The position numbers and the translations under genes were made by a program. From NCBI GenBank assembly GCA_028282865.1, contig JANQHA010000616.1:1-9556 (forward strand): a DNA stretch of 9,556 nt, read 5' to 3'. This DNA is from Oligoflexales bacterium. GTDB lineage: Bacteria > Bdellovibrionota_B > Oligoflexia > Oligoflexales > CACXFL01. Within the stretch, counting starts at the first letter, position 1, and every line of letters begins with the position of its first letter. This document shows positions 1-7,053 of this stretch, piece by piece. The notes below the pieces were generated by a model that saw only the letters and a program-made list of their open reading frames with translations, did not search any database and was not told the DNA's origin.

Positions 1-2
1 CT

Positions 3-1067
3 GAAGGGTTCTCGCTTCACACAATTCCCGGAGAAACGCTTAAAAAACTAAAACGACACGGAGCTATTGGTAGCTACCGGTTCTATCCTTCGAGCCGAAA
101 TGGAGCTAAAAACTATTTAGACCTTCTTACCTCCGACCAACAACACTCCTATCAAAGTTTTGTAGCCACCATTGACCAGCCTAGTCCCGAGGGAATAGCC
201 ACTAACGATGGTCAACTTGCTGCGGCTCAACACTCATATTTGCGTTACATTCAGTTTAAAAACAAAGTTCCTGAACGACACAAGACCAGCCTCGAGAACC
301 GGCTATTAGGGGTCATCGCGCAGAGCAGTGAAAGCATTAAGACACCAAATATTCGACCTAGTGATGCAGGACCCATCGAAAGTCATGGACCTTGGCTCTT
401 AAGCCTTTCAGCAGGCATATACAACACCGAGGAAGCCCATAAAGACAGACGTACCATCACCGACATACGCTTTAGCCCAGGGGCTCACCGCCTTATCGAT
501 TCTGATATCGGCGTCCAAGAGAATAGCGAGGTCGAGGTCCTAGATGTTACAGTTAGAACTCGTAGAAACCAGAACACCCAAGCTTCGGTATCTTTACAAA
601 ATCTCACAGTATTATCGGTCAAAAACCTCCGCGCCCATAGTAACCTCGATGGAGGTCTAGCATGGGGGGCAAAGCTGGCATGGATGCCAAGCTCCCTAAG
701 AATGTTTCATTCGGGTATGGGTGGAGAAATCTTAGGCGGTAAAGGGGCTCATTTAGGGTCAAAGCTTATCACTGCATACATTATTGGTGGCACGCAAGCA
801 TTATATGGCTCCGGCGAGTTTGTCGCAGGCCCACTTGGAGTGGCGGGCCTGCTCGCTCGAACAAAGAAAAGTTTCAAAATCTGGCTCGCACTAAGATCTG
901 GCCTAAGCCTATTTGAAAACGAGAGAGAACACCCCATTAACTCTGTACTTCTTAAAGCACGCTATACTCTAAGGACAAACTTAGATCTGTTTTCAAGCAC
1001 CTATTATCAGTGGAGAACAGAGCAAAAATCTATAGAAGCATTGATAGGGCTAAATGTTATGTGGTGA
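3..1067 (+). CDS. DUF4105/Lnb-like envelope protein with C-terminal barrel-like region (5' partial)
   Basis: The frame is open from the left edge of the window to TGA at 1065-1067 (354 codons), so the gene starts upstream; the TTG at 240 is internal and not a start. The first ~110 visible residues (threonine/proline-rich turn, YRFYPSSRNG, then YLRYIQFKNKVP and a basic ENRLLG stretch) followed by the DIRFSPGAHRLID segment resemble the later part of DUF4105, the family that includes the N-terminal domain of the Bacteroides lipoprotein N-acyltransferase Lnb. The catalytic Cys region would lie off the edge, so activity cannot be judged. The last ~150 residues alternate polar and hydrophobic residues with many Gly and aromatics and end in ALIGLNVMW; a C-terminal aromatic residue is typical of outer-membrane beta-barrels. 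Family assignment is from remembered patterns. It converges on the next gene with a 40-bp gap. Confidence 0.6.
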   Translation, partial: EGFSLHTIPGETLKKLKRHGAIGSYRFYPSSRNGAKNYLDLLTSDQQHSYQSFVATIDQPSPEGIATNDGQLAAAQHSYLRYIQFKNKVPERHKTSLENRLLGVIAQSSESIKTPNIRPSDAGPIESHGPWLLSLSAGIYNTEEAHKDRRTITDIRFSPGAHRLIDSDIGVQENSEVEVLDVTVRTRRNQNTQASVSLQNLTVLSVKNLRAHSNLDGGLAWGAKLAWMPSSLRMFHSGMGGEILGGKGAHLGSKLITAYIIGGTQALYGSGEFVAGPLGVAGLLARTKKSFKIWLALRSGLSLFENEREHPINSVLLKARYTLRTNLDLFSSTYYQWRTEQKSIEALIGLNVMW

Positions 1068-1077
1068 AAGCAGATAG

Positions 1078-1095
1078 TCTAATGCTACGATTAGA
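1078..1095. terminator. Weak AT-rich hairpin between convergent genes
   Basis: TCTAAT and ATTAGA (1078-1083 and 1090-1095) form a perfect 6-bp stem with a 6-base loop in the 40-bp gap between two converging stop codons. The position suits a bidirectional terminator, but the stem is short and AT-rich and no T-run follows on either strand, so this is a weak call. Confidence 0.25.
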
Positions 1096-1107
1096 AATAC
1101 AAGCTTA

Positions 1108-2376
1108 CTAGTTGCCCAAACGAATCAACCTACCATCTCCAGGGGAAAATTTTATTCTGCAAGAAGACCCCATCGCACCGGACTCATCAAAAAGCACAGT
1201 CATGTTCGATTCTAAAGCTGTAACTGAGACCTCCTGAGATAGATCAAAACTCCGATTCACAAGCAAAAAATAACGACTACCACCCTTGCCCTCAAATGTA
1301 CTTATAGTTATAGGTGCATCGGCTGGCTCTACTGCGATAGGAAATTCTTCAGGTATTTCATTTGCACCATATGGAAGCTCGCGACCACCATGAAAAACAT
1401 CCTTGTGCTCAAGATTCACAAGAATATTTCCCACTTCCTTCAGCCTCGCATTTAGCGCTTTGGTTGATTCATATAATATTCCTTTGGATCCATTCCAATT
1501 CATAATAGCCTGTTCTTCAGCGCTACCTCCATACAAAGTGAAGTAAAATATTGCTTTGTAACCATATGCCAAACCATGAAATGCCTGCCACCTTACCTGA
1601 TCCTCGGTAGGAAACTTATGGCCAGGTCCCTCCCAAGTTTGAATTGAAAGCCAAGGATCAATTCCTTTCAGCTGAGCATGCTTACGGACCAGATCTAAGT
1701 TATAAAAATAGCTTGCTAGCAGCCCATCTTCTCGAAACGGGTATACATCAACAGAAAGCATGGGAGGATTAACTATATCGGTAAAAGTAGTTAGGTAGTC
1801 GTGATAAGACTCTGTACCTAATTGAGAAGGTGTAGCGTAAATTGGAAACAAGTTTACAAACATAGGGTGAACGGGATCTACCTTCGATAAAGCGTCCTTA
1901 AATTTCTTAATGCTTTCAAACTTATTTCTATGCGGCTCATCGTAAACCAAATAGTGTGATAACGCCGGATGATCTTTTAAAGCTAACTCGCTACCAGTCG
2001 AATCTAATAATAAAGACTTTAGTTTATCAACATCTACACTATTCGAATCGATAGGCATATGAAGCTTACTGACCATGATTCCTTTGATACCTGCAAGCCT
2101 GCAGTTATCAAGAAACTTTCGGTAGTCTTCTGCTGAGAAAAAAGGCTGACTAGGGTGCCAGGTTCTCGGGCCAACCACAGTAAAACCAGCTTCTGCGACA
2201 AGCTTCAATTGATCAGCGGTGTTAAGAGCAGGCCCCGGCCCAAACCAAGAACTTATAATCAGCTTCTTAGAGTCTTCAGCACCCAAATTCATATGGCTCG
2301 AAGAATTCCCCAGCACAAACAAGTAACTTAAACCTGCTAAAACAGTTCTAAAAATTTTACGCTTAAAAAGATTCAT
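1108..2376 (-). CDS. Secreted TIM-barrel protein, putative glycoside hydrolase
   Basis: This 422-residue protein has a basic N-terminus and hydrophobic stretch (residues 5-23) that read as a signal peptide, so it is probably exported. The body resembles clan GH-A-like TIM-barrel proteins: an early SSWFGPGP turn followed by AEAGFTVVG (about 62-69), YDEPH at 145-149 with E147 as the likely acid/base, LSVDVYPF at about 207-214, QTWEG at 246-250 and RWQAFHGLAYGYKAIFYFT at 262-280. Many uncharacterised sugar-hydrolase-like proteins share this order of motifs. E249 could be the nucleophile, but I cannot align it. The C-terminal ~80 residues look like a small beta domain. Substrate unknown. It lies 136 bp downstream of another leftward gene and has only a weak GGTG ribosome-binding site. 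A possible TTGATT-17-TATACG promoter lies at 2437-2465 on the minus strand, so it may be transcribed alone. Confidence 0.6.
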   Translation of the reverse strand: MNLFKRKIFRTVLAGLSYLFVLGNSSSHMNLGAEDSKKLIISSWFGPGPALNTADQLKLVAEAGFTVVGPRTWHPSQPFFSAEDYRKFLDNCRLAGIKGIMVSKLHMPIDSNSVDVDKLKSLLLDSTGSELALKDHPALSHYLVYDEPHRNKFESIKKFKDALSKVDPVHPMFVNLFPIYATPSQLGTESYHDYLTTFTDIVNPPMLSVDVYPFREDGLLASYFYNLDLVRKHAQLKGIDPWLSIQTWEGPGHKFPTEDQVRWQAFHGLAYGYKAIFYFTLYGGSAEEQAIMNWNGSKGILYESTKALNARLKEVGNILVNLEHKDVFHGGRELPYGANEIPEEFPIAVEPADAPITISTFEGKGGSRYFLLVNRSFDLSQEVSVTALESNMTVLFDESGAMGSSCRIKFSPGDGRLIRLGN

Positions 2377-2512
2377 CGATATACACCCATGTCATGAAGG
2401 CCATCACGTGGTTTTAAACAACTTACAATCAAAAGTCGTATATCAACTGCTAGGGGTTTAATCAAGCCCTATAGCGAGATCAGATTTATCACTGTTTCTG
2501 GTAGTTAAGAAG

Positions 2513-3547
2513 CTAGTTATACCTTGCTCTCATCGCTGGCGGTTGAAAGCTAATCGGAAAAAAAGCCTGAACTATATCGGTATAAGGATAGTTTAGTAGA
2601 AAGTCTTGCTCTCTCCATTTTTTCCAGTGATCAGCAGAAGTACCCGGTTCCTGGGGATAGATTTCTTCTGGCCTGACCTGGCCAAAGCCCCTACGTCCCC
2701 CACCATCATATACCAGCATTCCTAAGTGCTCATCGTACTTGTCTAGTTTAGCAGCAGTAATCGTATGAAGCTCAGTTCTTTCTCGTAGTATACTGAGTAC
2801 CTGTCTAGAGTCAGCGACTATGGCCCGTATTTCGGCAATAGGCTGACTTCCGCCTCCATTTTCCATATAAGAATCGGTAAATGCAATCTTAGCTAACCTT
2901 GACCGAAGATATAACAATGTAAGAGCTTCAGTCTCGACATCGGTTAATTTTCCATCAAATTCTTCCAGATACTGTTTAAATGCTACGGCATAATTACCTG
3001 AAAAAAAGGCGCTAAATACTTCATTAGGGCCATGAATATCGCCATGACTAATTTCTGTTATGAGGGCCCGAGTGGCCTCCAAGGCATAATGAGAACCATA
3101 CACCTCGCGTATAATGTTTCCATATAAGTGGCCGAGTTGATTACCAAACGTGCCTCCAATATCGGTATGATTATCTCTGCATAGCTCTAATCCGCGGCGT
3201 AGAAAAGGAACTGCCAGGTCTACACTAATATTAGATTTGGTCTTATATTCGTATCTTCTTATTAACAACCAAGCATTTTTTATCAGTTCAATGTCATCTA
3301 CCTTTCTCGCATTTACGTCGGCAATAAATGTGACAAACCTGTCGGCCTCACTTTTAGAAAGGCTGCGTTTATTGTCCCTCAGAGATTCGTCTACGACTTT
3401 AGCAACAAAGAGTTCTGTTTTACTGTGCTTAGCAGCTCCACCACATAAACTTAACATCATTTTAAACCAATTCGCCGCATAAGCGGAGTGAGCCGTATTA
3501 AATAACGTGACTGATGCGAGCAAAATGATAAAGCTTCTTAATTTCAC
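2513..3547 (-). CDS. Secreted protein of unknown function
   Basis: I do not recognise this 344-residue protein. The reading frame is open up to an ATG at 3637, but I choose the GTG at 3545-3547: an AGGGGG ribosome-binding site lies 6 bases upstream, and the protein then opens with a textbook signal peptide (KLRSFIILLASVTLF core, AYA cleavage site before ANWF, about residue 24). The extra 30 residues of the longer version would bury that signal and are unlikely to be translated. The mature part is largely helical in appearance with many charged residues. Its only clear cysteines sit near LSLCGG and LELCRD. The C-terminus is rich in Gly, Pro and aromatics (GRRGFGQVRPEEIYP, then NYPYTDIVQAFF). 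It is divergent from nrfH and may share its control region. It could be a structural or ligand-binding periplasmic protein; no function is claimed. Confidence 0.75.
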   Translation of the reverse strand: MKLRSFIILLASVTLFNTAHSAYAANWFKMMLSLCGGAAKHSKTELFVAKVVDESLRDNKRSLSKSEADRFVTFIADVNARKVDDIELIKNAWLLIRRYEYKTKSNISVDLAVPFLRRGLELCRDNHTDIGGTFGNQLGHLYGNIIREVYGSHYALEATRALITEISHGDIHGPNEVFSAFFSGNYAVAFKQYLEEFDGKLTDVETEALTLLYLRSRLAKIAFTDSYMENGGGSQPIAEIRAIVADSRQVLSILRERTELHTITAAKLDKYDEHLGMLVYDGGGRRGFGQVRPEEIYPQEPGTSADHWKKWREQDFLLNYPYTDIVQAFFPISFQPPAMRARYN

Positions 3548-3553
3548 AAGTAT

Positions 3554-3559
3554 CCCCCT
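3554..3559 (-). promoter_or_regulatory. Ribosome-binding site fixing the GTG start at 3547
   Basis: On the minus strand AGGGGG is followed by 6 bases and GTG. No comparable site precedes the in-frame ATG at 3637, and only the GTG start puts the signal peptide at the N-terminus. Confidence 0.7.
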
Positions 3560-3592
3560 GACAGGATAAAACAACTCTCTAGATTTTCTAAT

Positions 3593-3601
3593 ATTATGCC
3601 A
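3593..3601 (-). promoter_or_regulatory. Possible extended -10 element of the leftward gene
   Basis: Read on the minus strand this is TGGCATAAT, a TGn extension followed by CATAAT (5 of 6 matches to TATAAT), about 46 bases before the GTG start. No good -35 hexamer lies at 17 bp; TTGGCC is 19 bp away. A promoter here is plausible but unproven. Confidence 0.35.
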
Positions 3602-3642
3602 TAGCTTCCAACCTAATGGCCAATTTTCAAAAAACAAAATAC

Positions 3643-3671
3643 TTTACTAAGTCATAGTCTCAGGCTATGAA
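3643..3671 (+). promoter_or_regulatory. Possible nrfHA promoter
   Basis: TTTACT (3643-3648) and TATGAA (3666-3671) are 17 bp apart, each matching 4 of 6 sigma70 consensus bases. Transcription would begin near 3678 and give a leader of about 30 bases. The match is weak, as expected for a regulated promoter, but the call rests on the consensus alone. Confidence 0.35.
3652..3670. promoter_or_regulatory. 19-bp inverted repeat, candidate operator for nrfHA
   Basis: TCATAGTCT-C-AGGCTATGA is a 9-bp dyad around a central C with one mismatched pair. It fills the space between the proposed -35 and -10 of nrfH, the classic place for a repressor. It does not match the FNR (TTGAT-N4-ATCAA), CRP or NsrR consensus patterns I know, so the regulator is unknown. 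Confidence 0.4.
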
Positions 3672-3704
3672 ATAGGCGAACAGCGACAGTGAAAGCCCTA
3701 TTTC
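3669..3704. repeat. 8-bp inverted repeat just before nrfH
   Basis: GAAATAGG (3669-3676) and CCTATTTC (3697-3704) are perfect complements separated by 20 bases, ending 3 bases before the nrfH ATG. The left arm shares two bases with the 19-bp dyad. It could be an operator half-site pair or, if transcription starts further upstream than proposed, an RNA hairpin that hides the start region. Confidence 0.35.
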
Positions 3705-3707
3705 CTA

Positions 3708-4193
3708 ATGAACCTTTGTATTCTGACCATCTCAGCTCTTTTTGGCACCCTAATTGGTCTAGGCTCTTTTACCTTTAACTACGCAGAAGGATTTTCCTAT
3801 TTTAGCACCGACCCAAGCGCATGCGCCAATTGCCACATTATGAAACCTCAGCTCGATTCCTGGCAAAAATCAAGCCACCATACCGCAGCGACTTGCGCTG
3901 ATTGCCATCTTCCACATTCTTTTATAGAAAAGTATATAGCCAAAGCTGATAACGGTTACCGCCACTCTAAAGCATTTACCTTTCAAGACTTTCATGAACC
4001 TATTCAGCTCAACCAAAGAAGCCAAGACATACTTCAGCAAAATTGTGTGACTTGCCATGAGCCCATTGCTCATAATGTGGTTGCCAACGATATCAAATGT
4101 ACTCATTGTCATGCAGCGGTAGGTCATGGAGATCCGCCTTCTGGAATAGGAGGCCCAGAGAAGCCGAATGAGATAGAAAGGAGCACACATTGA
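3708..4193 (+). CDS. nrfH: NrfH, membrane tetraheme quinol dehydrogenase of nitrite reductase
   Basis: NrfH anchors NrfA to the outer face of the cytoplasmic membrane and carries electrons from menaquinol to it. The 161-residue length is normal for the family. One transmembrane helix (about 4-24) leads into [15 protein letters not shown], a family hallmark, then four c-type heme sites: C39-H43, C63-H67, C113-H117 and C131-H135. Met45 in CHIM is the expected unusual axial ligand of heme 1. The KADNGYRH segment (79-86) lies in the region of the quinol site. An in-frame TGA at 3690-3692 and no other start codon after it leave ATG 3708 as the start, although the ribosome-binding site is poor; expression may depend on the dyads just upstream. 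The gene is followed by nrfA with a 4-bp overlap, which implies one transcript and coupled translation. Very secure. Confidence 0.95.
   Translation: MNLCILTISALFGTLIGLGSFTFNYAEGFSYFSTDPSACANCHIMKPQLDSWQKSSHHTAATCADCHLPHSFIEKYIAKADNGYRHSKAFTFQDFHEPIQLNQRSQDILQQNCVTCHEPIAHNVVANDIKCTHCHAAVGHGDPPSGIGGPEKPNEIERSTH
4177..4183 (+). promoter_or_regulatory. Ribosome-binding site fixing the TTG start of nrfA
   Basis: AAAGGAG lies 6 bases before TTG at 4190, inside the end of nrfH. It supports the rare TTG start and a TTGA overlap of the two genes. Confidence 0.75.
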
Positions 4194-5614
4194 CAACTCT
4201 AAAGAAAATACCTTTAAGCAAGAGAGCTATCGGAATTATTCTCCTATTTGCTGTGGCAACTGCTGGAATTGCCGCCCTATTAATGAATGTCTTTGAACGT
4301 AAAATTGAGGCTTCTTTTGCTAACAAAAATAGGATTCAACTCACTGAGGACGACACTGACCCCAAAAAGTGGGGACTAGGATTTCCAAAGCAATATGATT
4401 CTTACAAAAGGACAGCAATAGCTACACGGACCAGGTTTGGCGGCCACGGAGGTAGTGAGGCTCTTCCAGAGCAGAAGATTGAACGTGATCCTTGGTTGAA
4501 AAGAATATTTGCTGGTTATGCGTTTTCTATCGACTATCGTGACCGCCGTGGCCACGCTTATATGCTAAGCGACCAAGAGGATACCAAGCGCCAAACCAAG
4601 CCTCAAACGGGATCGTGTATGCATTGTCACGCATCCATCATGCCTGTTTACCGTGAACTAGGAGAAGGAGACGCGCTGGCGGGGATGAATAAAACCCATA
4701 AAATGTCCTATCAGGAGTTAAATAAGAAAGCCCACGATATGGGTCATGCCCACCCGGTCTCATGTGTGGACTGCCATAATCCGAACACCATGGAGATTCG
4801 CGTCACTAGACCGGCTTTTATCGTCGGGATTCAAAAGCTTGCAGAGTCAAGCGCGGAGGTTCCTGCTATTCCGTCCATTAAACGCTGGAGGGAAGGCTCA
4901 CGTAAGCAACCTTACGACCCCAACACAGATGCATCCACGACTGAAATGCGCTCGTTTGTCTGTGGTCAATGTCATGTAGAATACTATTGCTCTAGCGATA
5001 TGCCGCTCACCTATCCTTGGGGTGACGGGCTTAAAATGGAGGACCTTGAAACATTTTGGGACAGGACCAAGCTCTCTAATGGGTCAAGATTTTATGATTA
5101 TAAGCACAAAGAATCTAATGCAGAGCTGCTTAAAGTGCAACACCCTGAGTTTGAGCTCTGGAGTCAAGGGGTGCATGCTCGAAGCGGCGTAGCTTGCGCA
5201 GACTGCCATATGCCTTATATGCGTGATGGAGCTAGCAAAGTTTCAGACCACTGGGTGCGAAGTCCATTGTTAAATATTAATAGGGCCTGTCAAACCTGTC
5301 ACAGATTTTCCGAGAAAGAAATCAAGACTCGTGTCGATAAAATTCAAAACACCAACTTCAAGCTGCTTCAGCGCGGCGGAGCTGCACTAATGGATTTACT
5401 AGATGAGATTCAAGCGGCAAAATCTCGTGGTGCAACCGAAAGAGAGCTAAAAGATATTCAGGAGATTCACCGCAAATCCCAGTGGCGACTGGACTATATT
5501 GCTGCCGAAAATTCGATGGGATTTCACGCACCGCAGGAAGCAGCCAGGATCCTAGCTGAAGCCATAGACTTAGCCAGGCAGGGTCAGGCAAAAGCGACGA
5601 AGCTAAGGCGCTAA
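4190..5614 (+). CDS. nrfA: NrfA, pentaheme cytochrome c nitrite reductase (CxxCH type)
   Basis: NrfA reduces nitrite to ammonium with six electrons at the outer face of the membrane, working with NrfH; it can also reduce nitric oxide. At 474 residues it is of normal length. An N-terminal hydrophobic segment (about 11-32) is a signal or anchor. Five heme sites follow: C143-H147, C192-H196, C258-H262, C336-H340 and C367-H371. The first site, which should hold the catalytic heme, is CMHCH rather than the usual CxxCK, so His147 replaces the proximal lysine; such CxxCH NrfAs are known, for example in Campylobacter jejuni. Likely active-site residues by motif are R134, Y265 (CHVEYY) and H318 ([10 protein letters not shown]). 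E264, K315 and Q317 fit the calcium site, and H446 a distal heme ligand. The TTG start overlaps the nrfH stop (TTGA). No nrfEFG-type lyase genes are adjacent, in keeping with CxxCH. Confidence 0.95.
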   Translation: MTTLKKIPLSKRAIGIILLFAVATAGIAALLMNVFERKIEASFANKNRIQLTEDDTDPKKWGLGFPKQYDSYKRTAIATRTRFGGHGGSEALPEQKIERDPWLKRIFAGYAFSIDYRDRRGHAYMLSDQEDTKRQTKPQTGSCMHCHASIMPVYRELGEGDALAGMNKTHKMSYQELNKKAHDMGHAHPVSCVDCHNPNTMEIRVTRPAFIVGIQKLAESSAEVPAIPSIKRWREGSRKQPYDPNTDASTTEMRSFVCGQCHVEYYCSSDMPLTYPWGDGLKMEDLETFWDRTKLSNGSRFYDYKHKESNAELLKVQHPEFELWSQGVHARSGVACADCHMPYMRDGASKVSDHWVRSPLLNINRACQTCHRFSEKEIKTRVDKIQNTNFKLLQRGGAALMDLLDEIQAAKSRGATERELKDIQEIHRKSQWRLDYIAAENSMGFHAPQEAARILAEAIDLARQGQAKATKLRR

Positions 5615-5651
5615 TAATAGACCGCCTGCAAAAAAAACGTCTTTTAGCGCC
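5607..5651. terminator. Dyad between convergent nrfA and GFA-family gene
   Basis: GGCGCTAA (5607-5614), which includes the nrfA stop codon, pairs perfectly with TTAGCGCC (5644-5651), which ends 2 bases before the stop codon of the leftward gene. Flanking AAGCTAA and TTAAGCTT could extend the stem with a bulge. The loop is 29 bases and holds an A8 run (5630-5637), read as T8 on the minus strand. The position suits a shared terminator, but the large loop is unusual. Confidence 0.5.
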
Positions 5652-5652
5652 G

Positions 5653-6021
5653 TTAAGCTTTAGAAATTGGCATCGATTTTCCATCATAAACAGTAATTTC
5701 AAGAGACAACGGATTAATTTGGTCAACACATCCGAGGTTTACACGGTAACCGTATTCTTCGTCTCCGTGATAAGGGTAGATCCCACAGGTCTTACAGAAT
5801 AAGTGGTTAACCACACGATCATTCCAGCGATAGTCGGTAAGGTCATTCATATTCTTAATCGGAGTGAAGTCCTCCGCGGGGATGTATTTTAGTGACATGA
5901 CCGCCCCCTTACGGATACATATTGAACAATCGCAGCGAAGTCCTTTAGTGATCTCCTTACTACGGAACGAAAACTGGACCTTCCCGCAGTGGCAGCGAGC
6001 CGTATATTCTATCTTAGTCAT
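5653..6021 (-). CDS. GFA/CENP-V family zinc protein
   Basis: This 122-residue protein has the cysteine pattern of the GFA family (named after glutathione-dependent formaldehyde-activating enzyme). C10-x-C12 lies in CHCGKVQF, C30-x-C32-x2-C35 in CDCSIC and C76-x2-C79 in FCKTCGIYPY, together binding structural and catalytic zinc. Length and motif order match small single-domain members. No signal peptide is present, so it should be cytoplasmic. Formaldehyde-glutathione activity has been claimed for only a few members, so a substrate cannot be inferred. The start is supported by AGAGGA a few bases upstream of ATG at 6021. It is a single-gene unit on the minus strand, converging with nrfA and divergent from the next gene, so no functional link to nitrite reduction is implied. 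Confidence 0.85.
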   Translation of the reverse strand: MTKIEYTARCHCGKVQFSFRSKEITKGLRCDCSICIRKGAVMSLKYIPAEDFTPIKNMNDLTDYRWNDRVVNHLFCKTCGIYPYHGDEEYGYRVNLGCVDQINPLSLEITVYDGKSMPISKA

Positions 6022-6263
6022 TTAAATCCTCTGTAATCATCAAAAAGTTCACCCAAGGTTTGCTTCAAAGAAAGATCTATCCTTTAAGAAACATCAAAAT
6101 GATACCGAATTATCTTTACCAGTAAATAAATAGTTCTGTTTAAAAATTAATCACACCTATCACTTATCTTTTAATTATAAAGACATACCTAGGTGCGTAA
6201 ATATGGCATACATCCTGCTCATGCTTGAGTGACCTTGGAGCTATAACTTTTAGAACAATTTTT

Positions 6264-6270
6264 GGAGGAG
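6264..6270 (+). promoter_or_regulatory. Strong ribosome-binding site
   Basis: GGAGGAG precedes ATG 6275 by 4 bases (GGAGG by 6), a near-perfect Shine-Dalgarno sequence. It is the strongest in the window and suggests a well-translated secreted protein. Confidence 0.8.
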
Positions 6271-6274
6271 AAAA

Positions 6275-7039
6275 ATGACTATTTCGAAAACACTTTCAGC
6301 GACACTGTTACTATCAATCACGCTTTTTAGCAGCGTCTCTAAAGCAGGTTGCTGGCCAGTTTTTCAAGGTATTCATACTACGATCGAATGTGACAGCTCT
6401 GGAGTCACCCCAACTTTTAATAAATTCAAACATGCAGTTCGCGAAGCTCAGGGGCTATCACCCGAGTGTAAGAGGAGCATCGTAACGACGGCGGCTACCT
6501 ACTTTGGCTGTGGTGCGGCAATTCTTTCAGCGGCGACTACTGGCGGAGCAACTGTTTGGGTCGGAGCAGGTGAGGCATGCTATGAGTTCTCAAAAGAAGT
6601 TCAGAACAACGGTTCAGCATGCCGGCAATACGTTAACCTAAGAACCAAACCTACGGCAGCGAAAATATGTAACAACCGAAACGAGCACTTGAATGTGTCC
6701 ATCGGCACAAGGATGCCCAGAGACATGAAGCTCGCCGGTGGCTGGCTAAGCCTAAATCCCGGACAATGCCTAACCATCAGAAGACCTAAAGCACGGGTCA
6801 TCTACGCTATGGCGGTCAGACCAAATGGTGGAACACTATACCCAGACTACGGAGGTTCAGACATAATGAATAACGCAACATTTTGTATCAATAAGCACAA
6901 GCGATTCGATAGGCTTGGAGTCAATGGATGCTACGCTGCTAGTGGCCATAATCCAGGCGACTACTACAAACCAGGATCGTATAAATTTGCCGAATTCGGA
7001 AGAATATCTGGACTAAGAAATGGGTTTACATTTAATTAA
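6275..7039 (+). CDS. Cysteine-rich secreted protein with DUF1036-like C-terminal domain
   Basis: This 254-residue exported protein begins with a clear signal peptide (hydrophobic 7-20, SKA cleavage near residue 24). The mature part has ten cysteines (26, 39, 65, 79, 102, 116, 132, 165, 204, 219), an even number that would allow five disulfides. It reads as two parts. Residues 25-125 contain a Gly/Ala/Thr-rich apolar stretch (about 68-103, with YFGCGAAILSAATTGG) that could be a membrane-contacting helix pair. Residues 130-250 resemble DUF1036: ICNNRNEHLNVSIG, GGWLSLNPGQC, a Tyr-containing strand, then FC and a final Cys before a Gly/Phe-rich end. DUF1036 proteins are small exported proteins of unknown role. 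The start is fixed by the strong ribosome-binding site. Flanking genes run on the other strand, so it stands alone. The 253-bp region upstream is AT-rich; I see no convincing promoter in it. Confidence 0.75.
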   Translation: MTISKTLSATLLLSITLFSSVSKAGCWPVFQGIHTTIECDSSGVTPTFNKFKHAVREAQGLSPECKRSIVTTAATYFGCGAAILSAATTGGATVWVGAGEACYEFSKEVQNNGSACRQYVNLRTKPTAAKICNNRNEHLNVSIGTRMPRDMKLAGGWLSLNPGQCLTIRRPKARVIYAMAVRPNGGTLYPDYGGSDIMNNATFCINKHKRFDRLGVNGCYAASGHNPGDYYKPGSYKFAEFGRISGLRNGFTFN

Positions 7040-7053
7040 CAACTAAAAAGCTG

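Noticed and set aside
240..1067. TTG at 240 as the start of the first gene
   Set aside because: The frame is open back to the window edge and the upstream residues fit the same family, so the gene is truncated by the window and this TTG is internal.
2452..2470. Imperfect hairpin AGGG/CCCT between the two leftward genes
   Set aside because: The stem has a mismatch after 4 bp and no T-run follows on the minus strand.
3548..3637. N-terminal extension of the secreted protein to ATG 3637
   Set aside because: It would bury a clear signal peptide and has no ribosome-binding site; the GTG at 3547 has both.
6154..6195. CACCTA/TAGGTG inverted repeat upstream of the cysteine-rich protein gene
   Set aside because: The arms are only 6 bp, about 30 bases apart in AT-rich DNA, with no promoter aligned to them; likely chance.
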